DNA from: an uncultured Pelagibacteraceae bacterium
GTDB lineage: Bacteria; Pseudomonadota; Alphaproteobacteria; Pelagibacterales; Pelagibacteraceae
Assembly: GCA_902530635.1 (NCBI GenBank)
Contig: CACABC010000002.1
Location: 53,501 to 117,500, forward strand
Direction: 5' to 3'
DNA: 64,000 nt
Positions 25,794 through 34,606 of the stretch are shown here, one piece after another. Positions within the stretch are counted from its first letter, which is position 1, and each line of letters opens with the position of its first letter. Below the pieces are notes generated by a model. The model was given only the letters and a program-made list of their open reading frames with translations, was not told where the DNA came from and did no database searches. The position numbers and the translations under genes were made by a program.

Positions 25794-26446
25794 TTAATTT
25801 TTTTTCTTTTTTTTATAGTATAATTCAAATATTCAAAATCTTTTGCATTATCAAGATCTATACTCTCGTCATCTTGTACTTCAAAGAAAAAAGGTTTGTT
25901 ACCTATTCTGCATTTGTATTTTTTAAGTGCTCTTTTGCTAATTCCATATAGTCCAGTAGTCTCTACAACGACAGGTGTTGCGTCTTGACTTCTTGGTAAT
26001 TTTTTAGGTGAATAATTTACTGGCTTTTTTTTATGCCAAAACCAAGAATATAGAGATTTAGACGTTAATATTGAATCATATTTTTTGGTATTCTTTAAAA
26101 ATTTAATACATGAGTTAATAGTAGATACTGTCATTAGTGGAGAAGTAATAAATAATTGAAAATAAATATCTGCATCAATGATTTTAGAGTGGTAATTGAT
26201 TAGATCATTTCCGTTCGCACTATTCTTTGCAAGTTTTGGTAATCTTTTAATAAAATGGATTTTGTTTTTTTTACAATATTTATTTATTTCATCACTATCT
26301 GAATCAACATAAATTTCATCAAATTTACATTTTAATATTTTATGTAAAAGAATTTTATATAAAGGTACACCATTAATTTTAATAAAATTTTTTCCAGGCA
26401 CTCTAGTAGAGTGCTTCTTTATTGGAATAATTGCAACAACTTTCAT
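25790..26446 (-). CDS. Acylneuraminate-type cytidylyltransferase (NeuA/PseF-like)
   Basis: A 218-residue CMP-transferase with IPIKKHSTRVPGKNF at residues 7-21, YVDSDSDEI, and QLFITSPLMT, the region that binds the nucleotide and sugar in NeuA-like enzymes. It ends with DDESIDLDNAKDFEYL, a common C-terminal pattern of this family. It probably couples CTP to a nonulosonic acid or a related phosphorylated compound. It overlaps the TauD-type gene by 4 bases and comes just after the LA_1612-like protein. It is distinct from the PseF-like fusion at 32558-34606, so at least two different CMP-sugars are likely. Confidence 0.82.
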   Translation of the reverse strand: MKVVAIIPIKKHSTRVPGKNFIKINGVPLYKILLHKILKCKFDEIYVDSDSDEINKYCKKNKIHFIKRLPKLAKNSANGNDLINYHSKIIDADIYFQLFITSPLMTVSTINSCIKFLKNTKKYDSILTSKSLYSWFWHKKKPVNYSPKKLPRSQDATPVVVETTGLYGISKRALKKYKCRIGNKPFFFEVQDDESIDLDNAKDFEYLNYTIKKRKKIK

Positions 26447-26452
26447 AAATTT

Positions 26453-27493
26453 CTATTTAATTAATTTAAATATTAAACTTTTAAATATAAAATTATTTTT
26501 ATCAAAGCTTATTTTCATTTTATCTTTTTTAATTTTATTTTTCCATTTTTCTTTACTTAAAGAAAATAAGAACTTTATTTTTTTTTCAAAGTTTTTGTAA
26601 ATTAGGTTGTCTAATATGTATGTCTTATTAAGATTTTTATAAGTTTTAAAGTATAATTTTTGTAAATCAAAAAATATAATTTTTTTTTCCTTAGCTAGCA
26701 TCTCTAATCCCAGGTTGGAATTAAAACATGCTATTGTTTTTGACATGTCAGCTAATGTGTAAGGAGATATTTTTTTTTCAATGTAAAATTTTTTACAATT
26801 TTGGTTAATAAATTCTAGTTCATCTTTTTCCCATTTATATTTTTTTGTCTTAAATTGATTGTATGCGAGTGCTATTAATAATTTTTTATTATGGTTTAAA
26901 CAATATCCATCTAATAATTTAAGTATTTTTGCTTCTATTTTTCTCTCTGAAGTACTCTGTCTTTTTCTAAATTGTGAAATATACATAATATCATATTTTT
27001 TTTTTTTAAAATTTTTAACTAAAATTTCATTATTTTTTAAAGCTCCGGAAATTATAAACTTTGTTTTTATAATTTTTTTTAGTATTTTTTTTATTCTTTT
27101 ATCGTAAACAAAATAATAGTCTGTCTTGTTATTACTAAAAATTTTTTTGTAAATTTTATTTTCACCAGCCCATACATTGCCTAACTGATAACAAATAGAA
27201 ATAATTTTTGGAAAAAGTTTTTTTACTTTTAATAGTTTTCCATTCATATCATGGCCAATTACAATTTTGGGCGATAAAGATTTGATTAAAAAGATTTGAT
27301 AATTTTCTTTTATTATTTTTAAATTAAATTGGAACTTACCTATAGAATAAATAAATGCTTGAATTAAATATATTAGATATATTTCATTTTTAAGTACGTA
27401 ATAATTAATATTTTTAAATTTAAGGTCAGCATAATTATTATCTACTAATAATAAGTCAACTTTTTTATTTACTTTAAAATTTAGTTTATACAT
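26453..27493 (-). CDS. LA_1612-like putative O-antigen biosynthesis protein
   Basis: A 346-residue protein resembling the LA_1612 family of Leptospira O-antigen loci, which looks like a GT-B transferase. Recognisable parts are IVIGHDMNGKLLKVKKLFPK, ICYQLGNVWAGEN with the GT-B-like glycine loop, YDIMYISQFRKR, and a C-terminal TIACFNSNLGLEMLAKEKKIIFF that corresponds to the donor-binding S/T-x-GLE segment. Function is not established for the family. It is 6 bases before the NeuA-like cytidylyltransferase and could use a CMP-activated sugar. Confidence 0.65.
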   Translation of the reverse strand: MYKLNFKVNKKVDLLLVDNNYADLKFKNINYYVLKNEIYLIYLIQAFIYSIGKFQFNLKIIKENYQIFLIKSLSPKIVIGHDMNGKLLKVKKLFPKIISICYQLGNVWAGENKIYKKIFSNNKTDYYFVYDKRIKKILKKIIKTKFIISGALKNNEILVKNFKKKKYDIMYISQFRKRQSTSERKIEAKILKLLDGYCLNHNKKLLIALAYNQFKTKKYKWEKDELEFINQNCKKFYIEKKISPYTLADMSKTIACFNSNLGLEMLAKEKKIIFFDLQKLYFKTYKNLNKTYILDNLIYKNFEKKIKFLFSLSKEKWKNKIKKDKMKISFDKNNFIFKSLIFKLIK

Positions 27494-27528
27494 TTGGTGA
27501 CTATCTCAATTCAATTATGTTAGAGAAC

Positions 27529-28815
27529 TTATTTAAGAACTTTAATGACTTTTTTCTTTTTCAATATGGAGATTTCTGACAAAACTTTGCTTATTTTTTC
27601 ATTTATAGTCTCTGCAATTTGTATCAAATCAAATTTTCCATCTGCATAGGCTAGAATATTCATTCTTGTCTTTACTAAGCTATTCGTTTTTTTTGTACTA
27701 ATAGAGGGATAAAGTTTATATTTTGATAACATTGGTTCTCCTAAAGTTTTAGTTTGAATTTTAATTGTTTGTGTATTTTCAATTAGATTAATAACTTTTT
27801 TGTATATTTTAATTGAGGAGTCTAGTCCTTGAATTGAAATAAATTTTAAATCATCATGGGATGTATGGTATTCTGGATATTCACCGTATTTACTTTTCAT
27901 GATTGAACATACCGGCAAATCTACTCCTGGACTATTGTATTGTCTTTCATCACTACCTCGATCCAAAAAACTGTAATATTTTACTTTCTTTTTTTGTCTT
28001 TTGAGAACATATCTTGCAGCACAGTCCGCTAAGGTATTACCCTTTTTTGATTGTAAAAACGAAAAGTTCTTGTTGTCTCCAACACATACAACTTGAAACC
28101 CGGCAATTAAATTTTTTTTTAAATATTTTATATTTTTTTTTAAATATCCTATTGTTCCTATAGTTTCTGGAAGAAACAAAATTCTATATGAATATTTTTT
28201 ATTTTTTTTAGTTTTTAACCATTTAGCTAAGGCCAAAGATACTACTAGACCAGAAATTTCATTATTACCCATGGATGGATGGCAAATATTGGTTGAGATT
28301 AAAATTTCTTTTTTTAGCTTACCTTTTATATATATTTCTCCATATTTTAAATTTCCCTTTTTAAAATTTGAATCAATAACCACTTTATATTTGCCTTTCT
28401 TTAATACCTTTCTTTTATTATGTGAAATACAAAAGCCCCAATGTTTTTTATAATAACTGGTAACATATGGAATTGCATTTGGTTGTGATTTAAGTGAATA
28501 AATATGCTTGTTTAACTTCTTGAAATTTAAAATTTTATTAATTGGTCTAGAATACCCAACAAGATGTAAATTATTTTCTTTAAAATCTATAATTTTTTTT
28601 CCTTTTAATTCAGCAACATATGCATCTCGTACATTCCACTCTAGTGGAATGTTCCAGTCAAAAACTTTATGGCCGCTCTTTATATTGTGAATTTTTAATT
28701 GAGAGCAAATTTTTTTAAAGTAAACAAGAGTTTTATTCACTCCTTCTCCAGTCAAACTTCTATTAAATGGAAATATATTCTTGGCCCAAGAATATGCTTT
28801 TTTTCCTTCTGACAT
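27529..28815 (-). CDS. DUF4910/DUF2172 aminopeptidase-like polysaccharide-cluster protein
   Basis: A 428-residue member of the DUF4910/DUF2172 family found in many surface-polysaccharide loci. It has a zinc-aminopeptidase-like core: ISTNICHPSMGNNEISGLVV with the metal-binding His and the acidic N-E-I-S-G loop, FLPETIGTIGYL, and HTSHDDLKFISIQGL near residue 320. The C-terminal 90 residues look like a winged-helix domain (FDLIQIAETI). Placed directly after an acyl carrier protein and adenylation enzyme, it might release or trim an aminoacyl or peptidyl group; this is inference. The true reaction of the family is unknown. Confidence 0.75.
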   Translation of the reverse strand: MSEGKKAYSWAKNIFPFNRSLTGEGVNKTLVYFKKICSQLKIHNIKSGHKVFDWNIPLEWNVRDAYVAELKGKKIIDFKENNLHLVGYSRPINKILNFKKLNKHIYSLKSQPNAIPYVTSYYKKHWGFCISHNKRKVLKKGKYKVVIDSNFKKGNLKYGEIYIKGKLKKEILISTNICHPSMGNNEISGLVVSLALAKWLKTKKNKKYSYRILFLPETIGTIGYLKKNIKYLKKNLIAGFQVVCVGDNKNFSFLQSKKGNTLADCAARYVLKRQKKKVKYYSFLDRGSDERQYNSPGVDLPVCSIMKSKYGEYPEYHTSHDDLKFISIQGLDSSIKIYKKVINLIENTQTIKIQTKTLGEPMLSKYKLYPSISTKKTNSLVKTRMNILAYADGKFDLIQIAETINEKISKVLSEISILKKKKVIKVLK

Positions 28816-28821
28816 AATAAT

Positions 28822-29058
28822 TTATTTTATTATTTTTTTAAGAATTTTATTGATGGATTTTTCATCCATCATTTGTATTACTAGCTTTTGATCAAGATTA
28901 ATTTTAAAATATTTTTCAATTGAAATTATTAATTGTAAATGACCAAACGAGTCCCAATTTTCCACATTTTGCGTGCTTAGATTTTTTTCAACACTATTTT
29001 TTAAGTTAAATTCCTTAATAATTATATTTCTAATTATTTGTTCTAATTTCTTTTCCAT
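28822..29058 (-). CDS. Acyl/aminoacyl carrier protein
   Basis: A 78-residue carrier protein with the phosphopantetheine attachment site in WDSFGHLQ (Ser37). The shape and length fit an ACP/PCP: a helix around residues 2-18, the DSxxH/L motif, and a hydrophobic helix after it. Its start lies 29 bases inside the end of the adenylation-enzyme gene, which indicates strong coupling. It presumably receives the amino acid activated by that enzyme and presents it to a sugar N-acyltransferase. Confidence 0.88.
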   Translation of the reverse strand: MEKKLEQIIRNIIIKEFNLKNSVEKNLSTQNVENWDSFGHLQLIISIEKYFKINLDQKLVIQMMDEKSINKILKKIIK

Positions 29059-30619
29059 TTTTTATTCTGCTTAATTTATTAGTATCAATTTTTCCATTTT
29101 TATTACGAGGAAAATCACTATTTATAATAACAATTTTTTGTGGAACCATATATTTTGGTAGTTTTTTCGATAATATTTTTGTAATTTTATCCTGATTCAA
29201 AGAATTATTTTTTGTCGAAACAAATGCTGCGATATATTTTTTACTATTTTTTTTATCAAAATCTACTACAACTTTTGTTTGGTCAACTGTTTCTATACCA
29301 GAAATAGCATGCTCGATCTCTTCAATTTCAATTCTATAGCCCTGGACTTTAACTTGGTTGTCTGATCTTCCAACGTAAAAATAATTACCTTCACTATCAA
29401 TTTTTAAAATGTCACCAGTTTTGTAAATTTTTTGCGGAAATCTCTCATCAACTGGATTATTAATATAATATTTTTTATTCAAATAAGGACTTGCCCAATA
29501 CCCCTCGGAGATTTGTGGTCCATAAACATAATGTTCACCTTTTTTTGCATGTGGTGTAAATTTATTTCCATTCATAAGAATAACCCTTATCAAAGGTAAT
29601 GGTTTTCCTACTGGTATAGATTGATTCTTTTTTATATTTTTTGGAATCTCATAACTGTGAGATATTATTGCGGTTTCTGTAGTTCCATAAACGTTATAAA
29701 CTTTTGATTTCTTTACATGTTTATACCAATCATAGATAAGATTTTTTGGTATAGCTTCACCTGTCAAAACTAAGTGTTTAATTTGTTTAATTTCTTTTTT
29801 TTCCAAGTTTGAGTTTTCACGTAAATTATTAATTAAACTTGGAATACAGAATACTACATCAATTTTTTTGTTTTCTTTAAAGTAAATATAAGGATTAATT
29901 CTATAACTTCTTTTATTAAAAGGGATTAAAGTACCAGAATTCATCCAGCAAACAAAAAGATCGAAAATTGAAGGATCAAAAGTCAAATCCGAAAAATGTG
30001 AAAATCTAAGTCCTTTTTCAAACTCAAAAAGTTTTTTAGATAAATTTAAAAAAGTGCTTGTATTTTTGTGAGTTACCATAACACCCTTTGGATTTCCTGT
30101 ACTTCCTGAAGTAAAAATAATATAAGCCAGATCACTTGGTGAAAGGTCATACTTCATTACAGGCTTGTCTGATTTATACTTTTTTAGAGACGATAAATTA
30201 TATATGTTTTTACTAGTTTTTTTTGTTTCATCTAATATTAAAATTTTCGTATTAAAATTTTTCAATGTACTTGAAAACTTTGCAAAGTACTTCTTTTCAC
30301 TTATGATAAATTTTGGTCTTAAAACTTTGATTAAATAAGATATTCTTGCATTCGGGAAAGAAGCAGATAAAGGTACCCAGCAAGCCCCACTTTTTAGTAT
30401 ACCTAACACTGAAGCATATTGATTAATGTTTTTTTCAGTAAAAATACAAATTCTATCGTTTGGCGCAATTTCGTTTGTTATCAAAAAATTAGCTATTTTA
30501 TTTGAAAATTTATCTAGATAGCTATATTTAAAATTTTTTCCTTCATAGCTAACACAAATTTTATTAGGGTTTTTCTTTGCTGTTTCTTCAAAAAAATCTT
30601 GTTGGAAATTTAAGTTCAT
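29030..30619 (-). CDS. Stand-alone amino acid adenylation enzyme
   Basis: A 529-residue ANL-superfamily enzyme with all common NRPS adenylation motifs: A3 FTSGSTGNPKG (residues 169-179), A5 NVYGTTE, A7 YKTGD, A8 GRSDNQVKVQGYRIE and A10 with the catalytic lysine in NGKID. It should activate an amino acid as the AMP ester and load it on a carrier protein; the carrier is encoded next with a 29-base overlap. DltA-type loading is a close analogy. The pocket residue code was not computed, so the substrate is not known. The start overlaps the AAC(3)-like gene by 4 bases. Confidence 0.88.
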   Translation of the reverse strand: MNLNFQQDFFEETAKKNPNKICVSYEGKNFKYSYLDKFSNKIANFLITNEIAPNDRICIFTEKNINQYASVLGILKSGACWVPLSASFPNARISYLIKVLRPKFIISEKKYFAKFSSTLKNFNTKILILDETKKTSKNIYNLSSLKKYKSDKPVMKYDLSPSDLAYIIFTSGSTGNPKGVMVTHKNTSTFLNLSKKLFEFEKGLRFSHFSDLTFDPSIFDLFVCWMNSGTLIPFNKRSYRINPYIYFKENKKIDVVFCIPSLINNLRENSNLEKKEIKQIKHLVLTGEAIPKNLIYDWYKHVKKSKVYNVYGTTETAIISHSYEIPKNIKKNQSIPVGKPLPLIRVILMNGNKFTPHAKKGEHYVYGPQISEGYWASPYLNKKYYINNPVDERFPQKIYKTGDILKIDSEGNYFYVGRSDNQVKVQGYRIEIEEIEHAISGIETVDQTKVVVDFDKKNSKKYIAAFVSTKNNSLNQDKITKILSKKLPKYMVPQKIVIINSDFPRNKNGKIDTNKLSRIKNGKEIRTNN

Positions 30620-31428
30620 TTTAAAGGAAATTTATCTATTTTATATTTTGGCTTTCGTTTAAGAAAAAAATTTATATCTTTTTTTAAACAACTAATTCCT
30701 ACATCGAAACAAGGCTTCATTTTGACTTTCGTAATTTTGATTTTTTTATTTTTATTTTCAACTAAAATTTTATTCTTTTTTAAAATTTTTTTAAAATTTT
30801 CTAAATCATAAATTACATCCAGATTTAAATATCTTAGTGTACTGATGCTATTATTAAATTGTTTTTTTCCCTTATGTGTAATAGGAACATTAAAAAGTTT
30901 ATTATACAGGTAAGGAACACCAAATCTAAATTCTATATACCTCGTAAAAGTAAACGTAGCTTCGGAAAAATCACAACCTAATAAAACAATATCAGCATTT
31001 AAATTATAAAGTTTATCCCAAGCAGAATCGACACCGAATCCATTGCTAGTTCCTCCTTCTGTAATAAATTTAGCTTTTTTTCCAATTGCTGTAATATTAA
31101 ATAATGGATTATTAGATCTGAATGAATTTGGTTTTTTTGTTAAATAATGACTTAATGCACCAAACTCTCTGTGAGAATTAGATTTCTTTTTGTCAAAATT
31201 TATTTTCCTATCAGCATAATCCCAGTTAGAGCTGGGAACGCATATTGTGGAATTTTTTCCAAAATTTTTCTTTAGAATGTTTAGTATTACTTCTGGCATC
31301 TTATTTATTTTTACGCCATTTGCTATTCCAATATGAACTAGAGAGGAATGAACAACATAACAAGAATTTTTTTTAAAATTAATTTGTTTTAGAGCGTTAT
31401 CAATCTCTTTTTTTGATATTTTTTGCAT
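30616..31428 (-). CDS. AAC(3)-family N-acyltransferase
   Basis: A 270-residue member of the aminoglycoside 3-N-acetyltransferase fold: VVHSSLVHIG at residues 24-33, HREFGALSHYL, RSNNPLFNITAIG, and IVLLGCDFSEATFTF. In surface-polysaccharide loci these proteins acylate amino sugars rather than drugs. It overlaps the adenylation enzyme by 4 bases and lies 20 bases after the aminomutase-like radical SAM gene. It is therefore the best candidate to move the carrier-bound aminoacyl group to an amino sugar, or else to acetylate it from acetyl-CoA. Confidence 0.8.
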   Translation of the reverse strand: MQKISKKEIDNALKQINFKKNSCYVVHSSLVHIGIANGVKINKMPEVILNILKKNFGKNSTICVPSSNWDYADRKINFDKKKSNSHREFGALSHYLTKKPNSFRSNNPLFNITAIGKKAKFITEGGTSNGFGVDSAWDKLYNLNADIVLLGCDFSEATFTFTRYIEFRFGVPYLYNKLFNVPITHKGKKQFNNSISTLRYLNLDVIYDLENFKKILKKNKILVENKNKKIKITKVKMKPCFDVGISCLKKDINFFLKRKPKYKIDKFPLK

Positions 31429-31448
31429 TTTGTTTTAGGTGCTAAAAT

Positions 31449-32555
31449 CTATTTTTTATCATCTCCGTCAAGATACCAGGTGTACATATTTCCATCTTTT
31501 GCTATCTCAACACTTTGAGGTTTCTTCCAGCTAGGATTCCATTTGAGTCTTTCTTCATAACTAAAGCCTGAGTTTAGAAGCAAAGAATTATCTTCTAACC
31601 TTTTTTTTATAATTGTATCCTCGTAAATTACTATTTTTCCAATATCACTCAATACTGCATACTTTGGTTTTGATCTTCCTGAAAATAAACCACAGCTACT
31701 TAATCTTCTTGTAAGATCATAACCTTTTTTTAAACTGGTTCTGTGGTGACTTGTTCCAACCATTGGAATTGCATGAAATAAGTAATGTGCCTCGATATCA
31801 TTTTCTCTTAATTTTTTATATAATTCCACTAAAGTGGAAAAGTCGTCGTTAACTCCTTTGAGAAGAGGGTTCTGGTTATAAATTTTAAAACCAATATTTT
31901 GAAGTTTTTTTATGGATTTAATAGATTCATCCCAAAACTCTAGGGGGTGGTTTACATTTATTCCCACTTCGAATCTAAATTTTTTAAAACTTGAAAATAA
32001 TTCCAACATGCCATCATTGATTCTTTCTGGGTCTTGAAATGGGACTCTTGTTCCTATTCTTATAATGGATATATTTGGAGCATTCTTTTCTATTTGTTCT
32101 AAAGTAAATTTCAAAAGAGGAAGGCTCATTAGAGGGTCTCCACCTGTTATTAGCACCTCGAACACATCCTTTTTATTTTCCTTTGAAGACATATATTTTG
32201 TTGCTCTAATAATTTCATCTTTTTTCATTGTCTGAATTGGATATTGACCCCTTAGACACCATCTGCAGTGTGCCGCACATACAGTTGTTGGCTCAATTAA
32301 AATTGTGGGTTTATAGAGTCTCTCAACACCTACTAAGGGCATACCCTCATAACTAACTTCAACGTTTGACTCATAGTGTCTTGTTCTCTCTATATTGCTT
32401 GAATAATTTTCTTTTTTAGATTGTAAATATTGTGAGGCAACAGCAAAATATTCTTTACTATCAACACCATAATCTTTTTTTAAATCATGAATTTTTGATT
32501 TTAAAAAAGGTGATATAATTTCTTTAAATGATCCTTTTTCTTTTGTACCGGCCAT
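31449..32555 (-). CDS. Radical SAM protein, lysine 2,3-aminomutase-like (KamA family)
   Basis: A 368-residue radical SAM enzyme. Cluster cysteines are C93, C97 and C100 (CAAHCRWC). ITGGDPLMS fits the LAM family GGDPL motif, and GRSKPKYAVLSDIGK may supply the PLP lysine that LAM carries near its end. LAM-type enzymes move an alpha-amino group to the beta carbon to make beta-amino acids. It lies 2 bases after the PseF-like fusion and just before the acyltransferase, adenylation enzyme and carrier protein. A beta-amino acid substituent on the sugar is the working hypothesis; the substrate amino acid is unknown. Confidence 0.78.
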   Translation of the reverse strand: MAGTKEKGSFKEIISPFLKSKIHDLKKDYGVDSKEYFAVASQYLQSKKENYSSNIERTRHYESNVEVSYEGMPLVGVERLYKPTILIEPTTVCAAHCRWCLRGQYPIQTMKKDEIIRATKYMSSKENKKDVFEVLITGGDPLMSLPLLKFTLEQIEKNAPNISIIRIGTRVPFQDPERINDGMLELFSSFKKFRFEVGINVNHPLEFWDESIKSIKKLQNIGFKIYNQNPLLKGVNDDFSTLVELYKKLRENDIEAHYLFHAIPMVGTSHHRTSLKKGYDLTRRLSSCGLFSGRSKPKYAVLSDIGKIVIYEDTIIKKRLEDNSLLLNSGFSYEERLKWNPSWKKPQSVEIAKDGNMYTWYLDGDDKK

Positions 32556-32557
32556 GA

Positions 32558-34606
32558 TTAGTTTAACCTTGAAAATCCAGAAGTTTTTGTTGGTCCCTCT
32601 AATAAATTATCAATATTTTTTTTATTCATCTCACAATCTCGAATAGTCCTAAAAATACAATCTAAATTTTTAAAATATTTTTTAATGATATTATTATCAT
32701 GATGTACAGAAATGTAAATCGTGTTTGATGCTAAGAAATTTTTTTTAAGCATTTCTTGAGTTAAAAACGTTTGATATTTCAAATTATTTTTGTTTATAAA
32801 GTTGAATGTGCAAAGAGCGTCTAATCCAGAAATAGAAATTTTTAATTTATATTTTTTTGAGAGTTTGATCCATGATTTTTTAATTTTTTTTCCTATTAAT
32901 GAAATTTTTTTCCATGATTTAGTCCTCTCCATAACCTGGAGAGTTTTTAGGCCTGCTGTCGGTCCAATTCTTTCTGTCCAAAAAGTACTACTTATGAACG
33001 AATTGTTAGCGTGTTTCATAACCTCAGATTTTCCAAGTATAGCGTTTATTGCGTACCCATTCCCTAAAGCTTTTCCGAATACAGCTAAATCGGGATATAC
33101 TTTATATTTCATGTGTAACCCTCCAAAATTTTCTCTAAAGCCAGAAGTACACTCATCAAAAATAAGAATAATATTATATTTATTTGCTAGTCGTCGAACT
33201 TTGATAAGAAAATTATTTTTTGGTGGAAAATTTCTCATTACTTCCATTTTTATAATTCCAACATCTGGATGTTTTTTAATTATTTTTTTTAAATCATTAA
33301 TTTCGTTATATCTGAAAGTAAAAACAGTATTTTTAAGTTTTTTAGGTACTCCAGAATTTGGAATACCATCTATAAGATGATTTTTAAGATTATTTGATTT
33401 ATTTAAGTTTGCAGAGATATACCAATCATGCCAACCATGATAGCCGCAAATTGCAATCTTATAGCGTGGTCCAGCTGCAGCTCTAGCAATTCTTATCGCT
33501 ACAGCGTTTGCTTCTCCTCCACTTCTAGTAAATTTAGATTTTGAAGCCCAAGGATGTAAACTAATTAATTTTTCAGCTAAAAAAACTTCTTCTGGGCAAT
33601 TCAGGGTGGTTAGATTTCCTTTTTGAATTGTATTTTTGACAGCATTATCAACTTCTGGGTTCGAGTATCCCAAAATATTTGTTCCAACACCCATTAAAGA
33701 AAAATCCGTAAATCTTTTGTTATTTAAATCCCAAACATAACATTGCTTAGCTTTACTAAAGTAGCAAGGCCAAAGATTTGGTGCAAATCTATCCTCTCTT
33801 TTAGATAAAAGCATATTACCCCCTTCGATTGAGTTTTTAGCCCTTCTCCAAAACTTTTGTCCAAGTCCCATTTTAAAGCCTTCGTTTCTCATCTTATTTC
33901 CTACGTTAAAAAGCTTCATTTTAATCATAGCCTTATTTATTTCATCAAAAGAGAAAACTATTCTTGGATAAAAATAATTAAATATTTTTTTTATTTTCCA
34001 CAAATCATTTTTTTCATCTAGAGTTAGATTTTCTTTGGACAAATCTTTTGTATTTAATAAATTAATTTTTTTGCAATTAATTTTATTAATTAGAGTAGTG
34101 ACATGTTCTCTGTCACTTAACTTTTTTGTAATTTTTTCAAGCTTTTCCAAAATTTTAAATGAAATTACTTCTACGTCCATGCCATCTGGGAAAGATGCAG
34201 GATAAATATTACTTGAATATTCAGCTTTTTCTAAGAAATGTCTTTTTACAATTTTATCTATTAAGAACGGATCTACAAGTGGGCAATCACCTGTGACTCT
34301 GACAATATTTTGAGCTTTTATTTTTTTTGCAATTTTATAAAAACGCTTAAGAACATCATGCTCTGATCCTTTAAAGAACTTTATTTTTTTTTCTTTTAAA
34401 TGCTTCTCTAAATTTTTATTTTTTTTATTATTTGGTATAGCTACTATTATTTTATCAACGTTTTTAGATTTCGATAACCTTGAGACTATTATTTGAATTA
34501 TACTTTTTCCATTAATTTTATATAAAACTTTTTTTGGAAATCTTATAGAATTTTCTCTAGCCTGTACTAAAACAACAGTTTTATGTTTTTTTATATTTAT
34601 TTCCAT
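32558..34606 (-). CDS. PseF-like cytidylyltransferase fused to class III aminotransferase
   Basis: A 682-residue fusion. Residues 1-235 form a SpsF/PseF-like CMP-sugar synthetase (VLVQARENSIRFPKKVL, VRVTGDCPLVDPFLID). From about residue 245 on it is a glutamate-1-semialdehyde-aminomutase-like class III PLP enzyme: TRSGGEANAVAIRIARAA, CGYHGWHDWY, FDECTSGFRE, and the PLP lysine in FGKALGNG. It is not HemL by context. The fusion suggests that one protein both aminates a keto sugar (or a side chain) and activates the acid with CMP. It overlaps the aldo/keto reductase by 10 bases, within the Pse-like cluster. Confidence 0.85.
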   Translation of the reverse strand: MEINIKKHKTVVLVQARENSIRFPKKVLYKINGKSIIQIIVSRLSKSKNVDKIIVAIPNNKKNKNLEKHLKEKKIKFFKGSEHDVLKRFYKIAKKIKAQNIVRVTGDCPLVDPFLIDKIVKRHFLEKAEYSSNIYPASFPDGMDVEVISFKILEKLEKITKKLSDREHVTTLINKINCKKINLLNTKDLSKENLTLDEKNDLWKIKKIFNYFYPRIVFSFDEINKAMIKMKLFNVGNKMRNEGFKMGLGQKFWRRAKNSIEGGNMLLSKREDRFAPNLWPCYFSKAKQCYVWDLNNKRFTDFSLMGVGTNILGYSNPEVDNAVKNTIQKGNLTTLNCPEEVFLAEKLISLHPWASKSKFTRSGGEANAVAIRIARAAAGPRYKIAICGYHGWHDWYISANLNKSNNLKNHLIDGIPNSGVPKKLKNTVFTFRYNEINDLKKIIKKHPDVGIIKMEVMRNFPPKNNFLIKVRRLANKYNIILIFDECTSGFRENFGGLHMKYKVYPDLAVFGKALGNGYAINAILGKSEVMKHANNSFISSTFWTERIGPTAGLKTLQVMERTKSWKKISLIGKKIKKSWIKLSKKYKLKISISGLDALCTFNFINKNNLKYQTFLTQEMLKKNFLASNTIYISVHHDNNIIKKYFKNLDCIFRTIRDCEMNKKNIDNLLEGPTKTSGFSRLN

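Noticed and set aside
30616-31428. Aminoglycoside resistance gene
   Set aside because: It belongs to the AAC(3) fold family, but its coupling to sugar and carrier-protein genes points to glycan acylation.
32558-34606. Glutamate-1-semialdehyde aminomutase (hemL) for haem synthesis
   Set aside because: The domain is fused to a CMP-sugar synthetase and lies in a nonulosonate operon.
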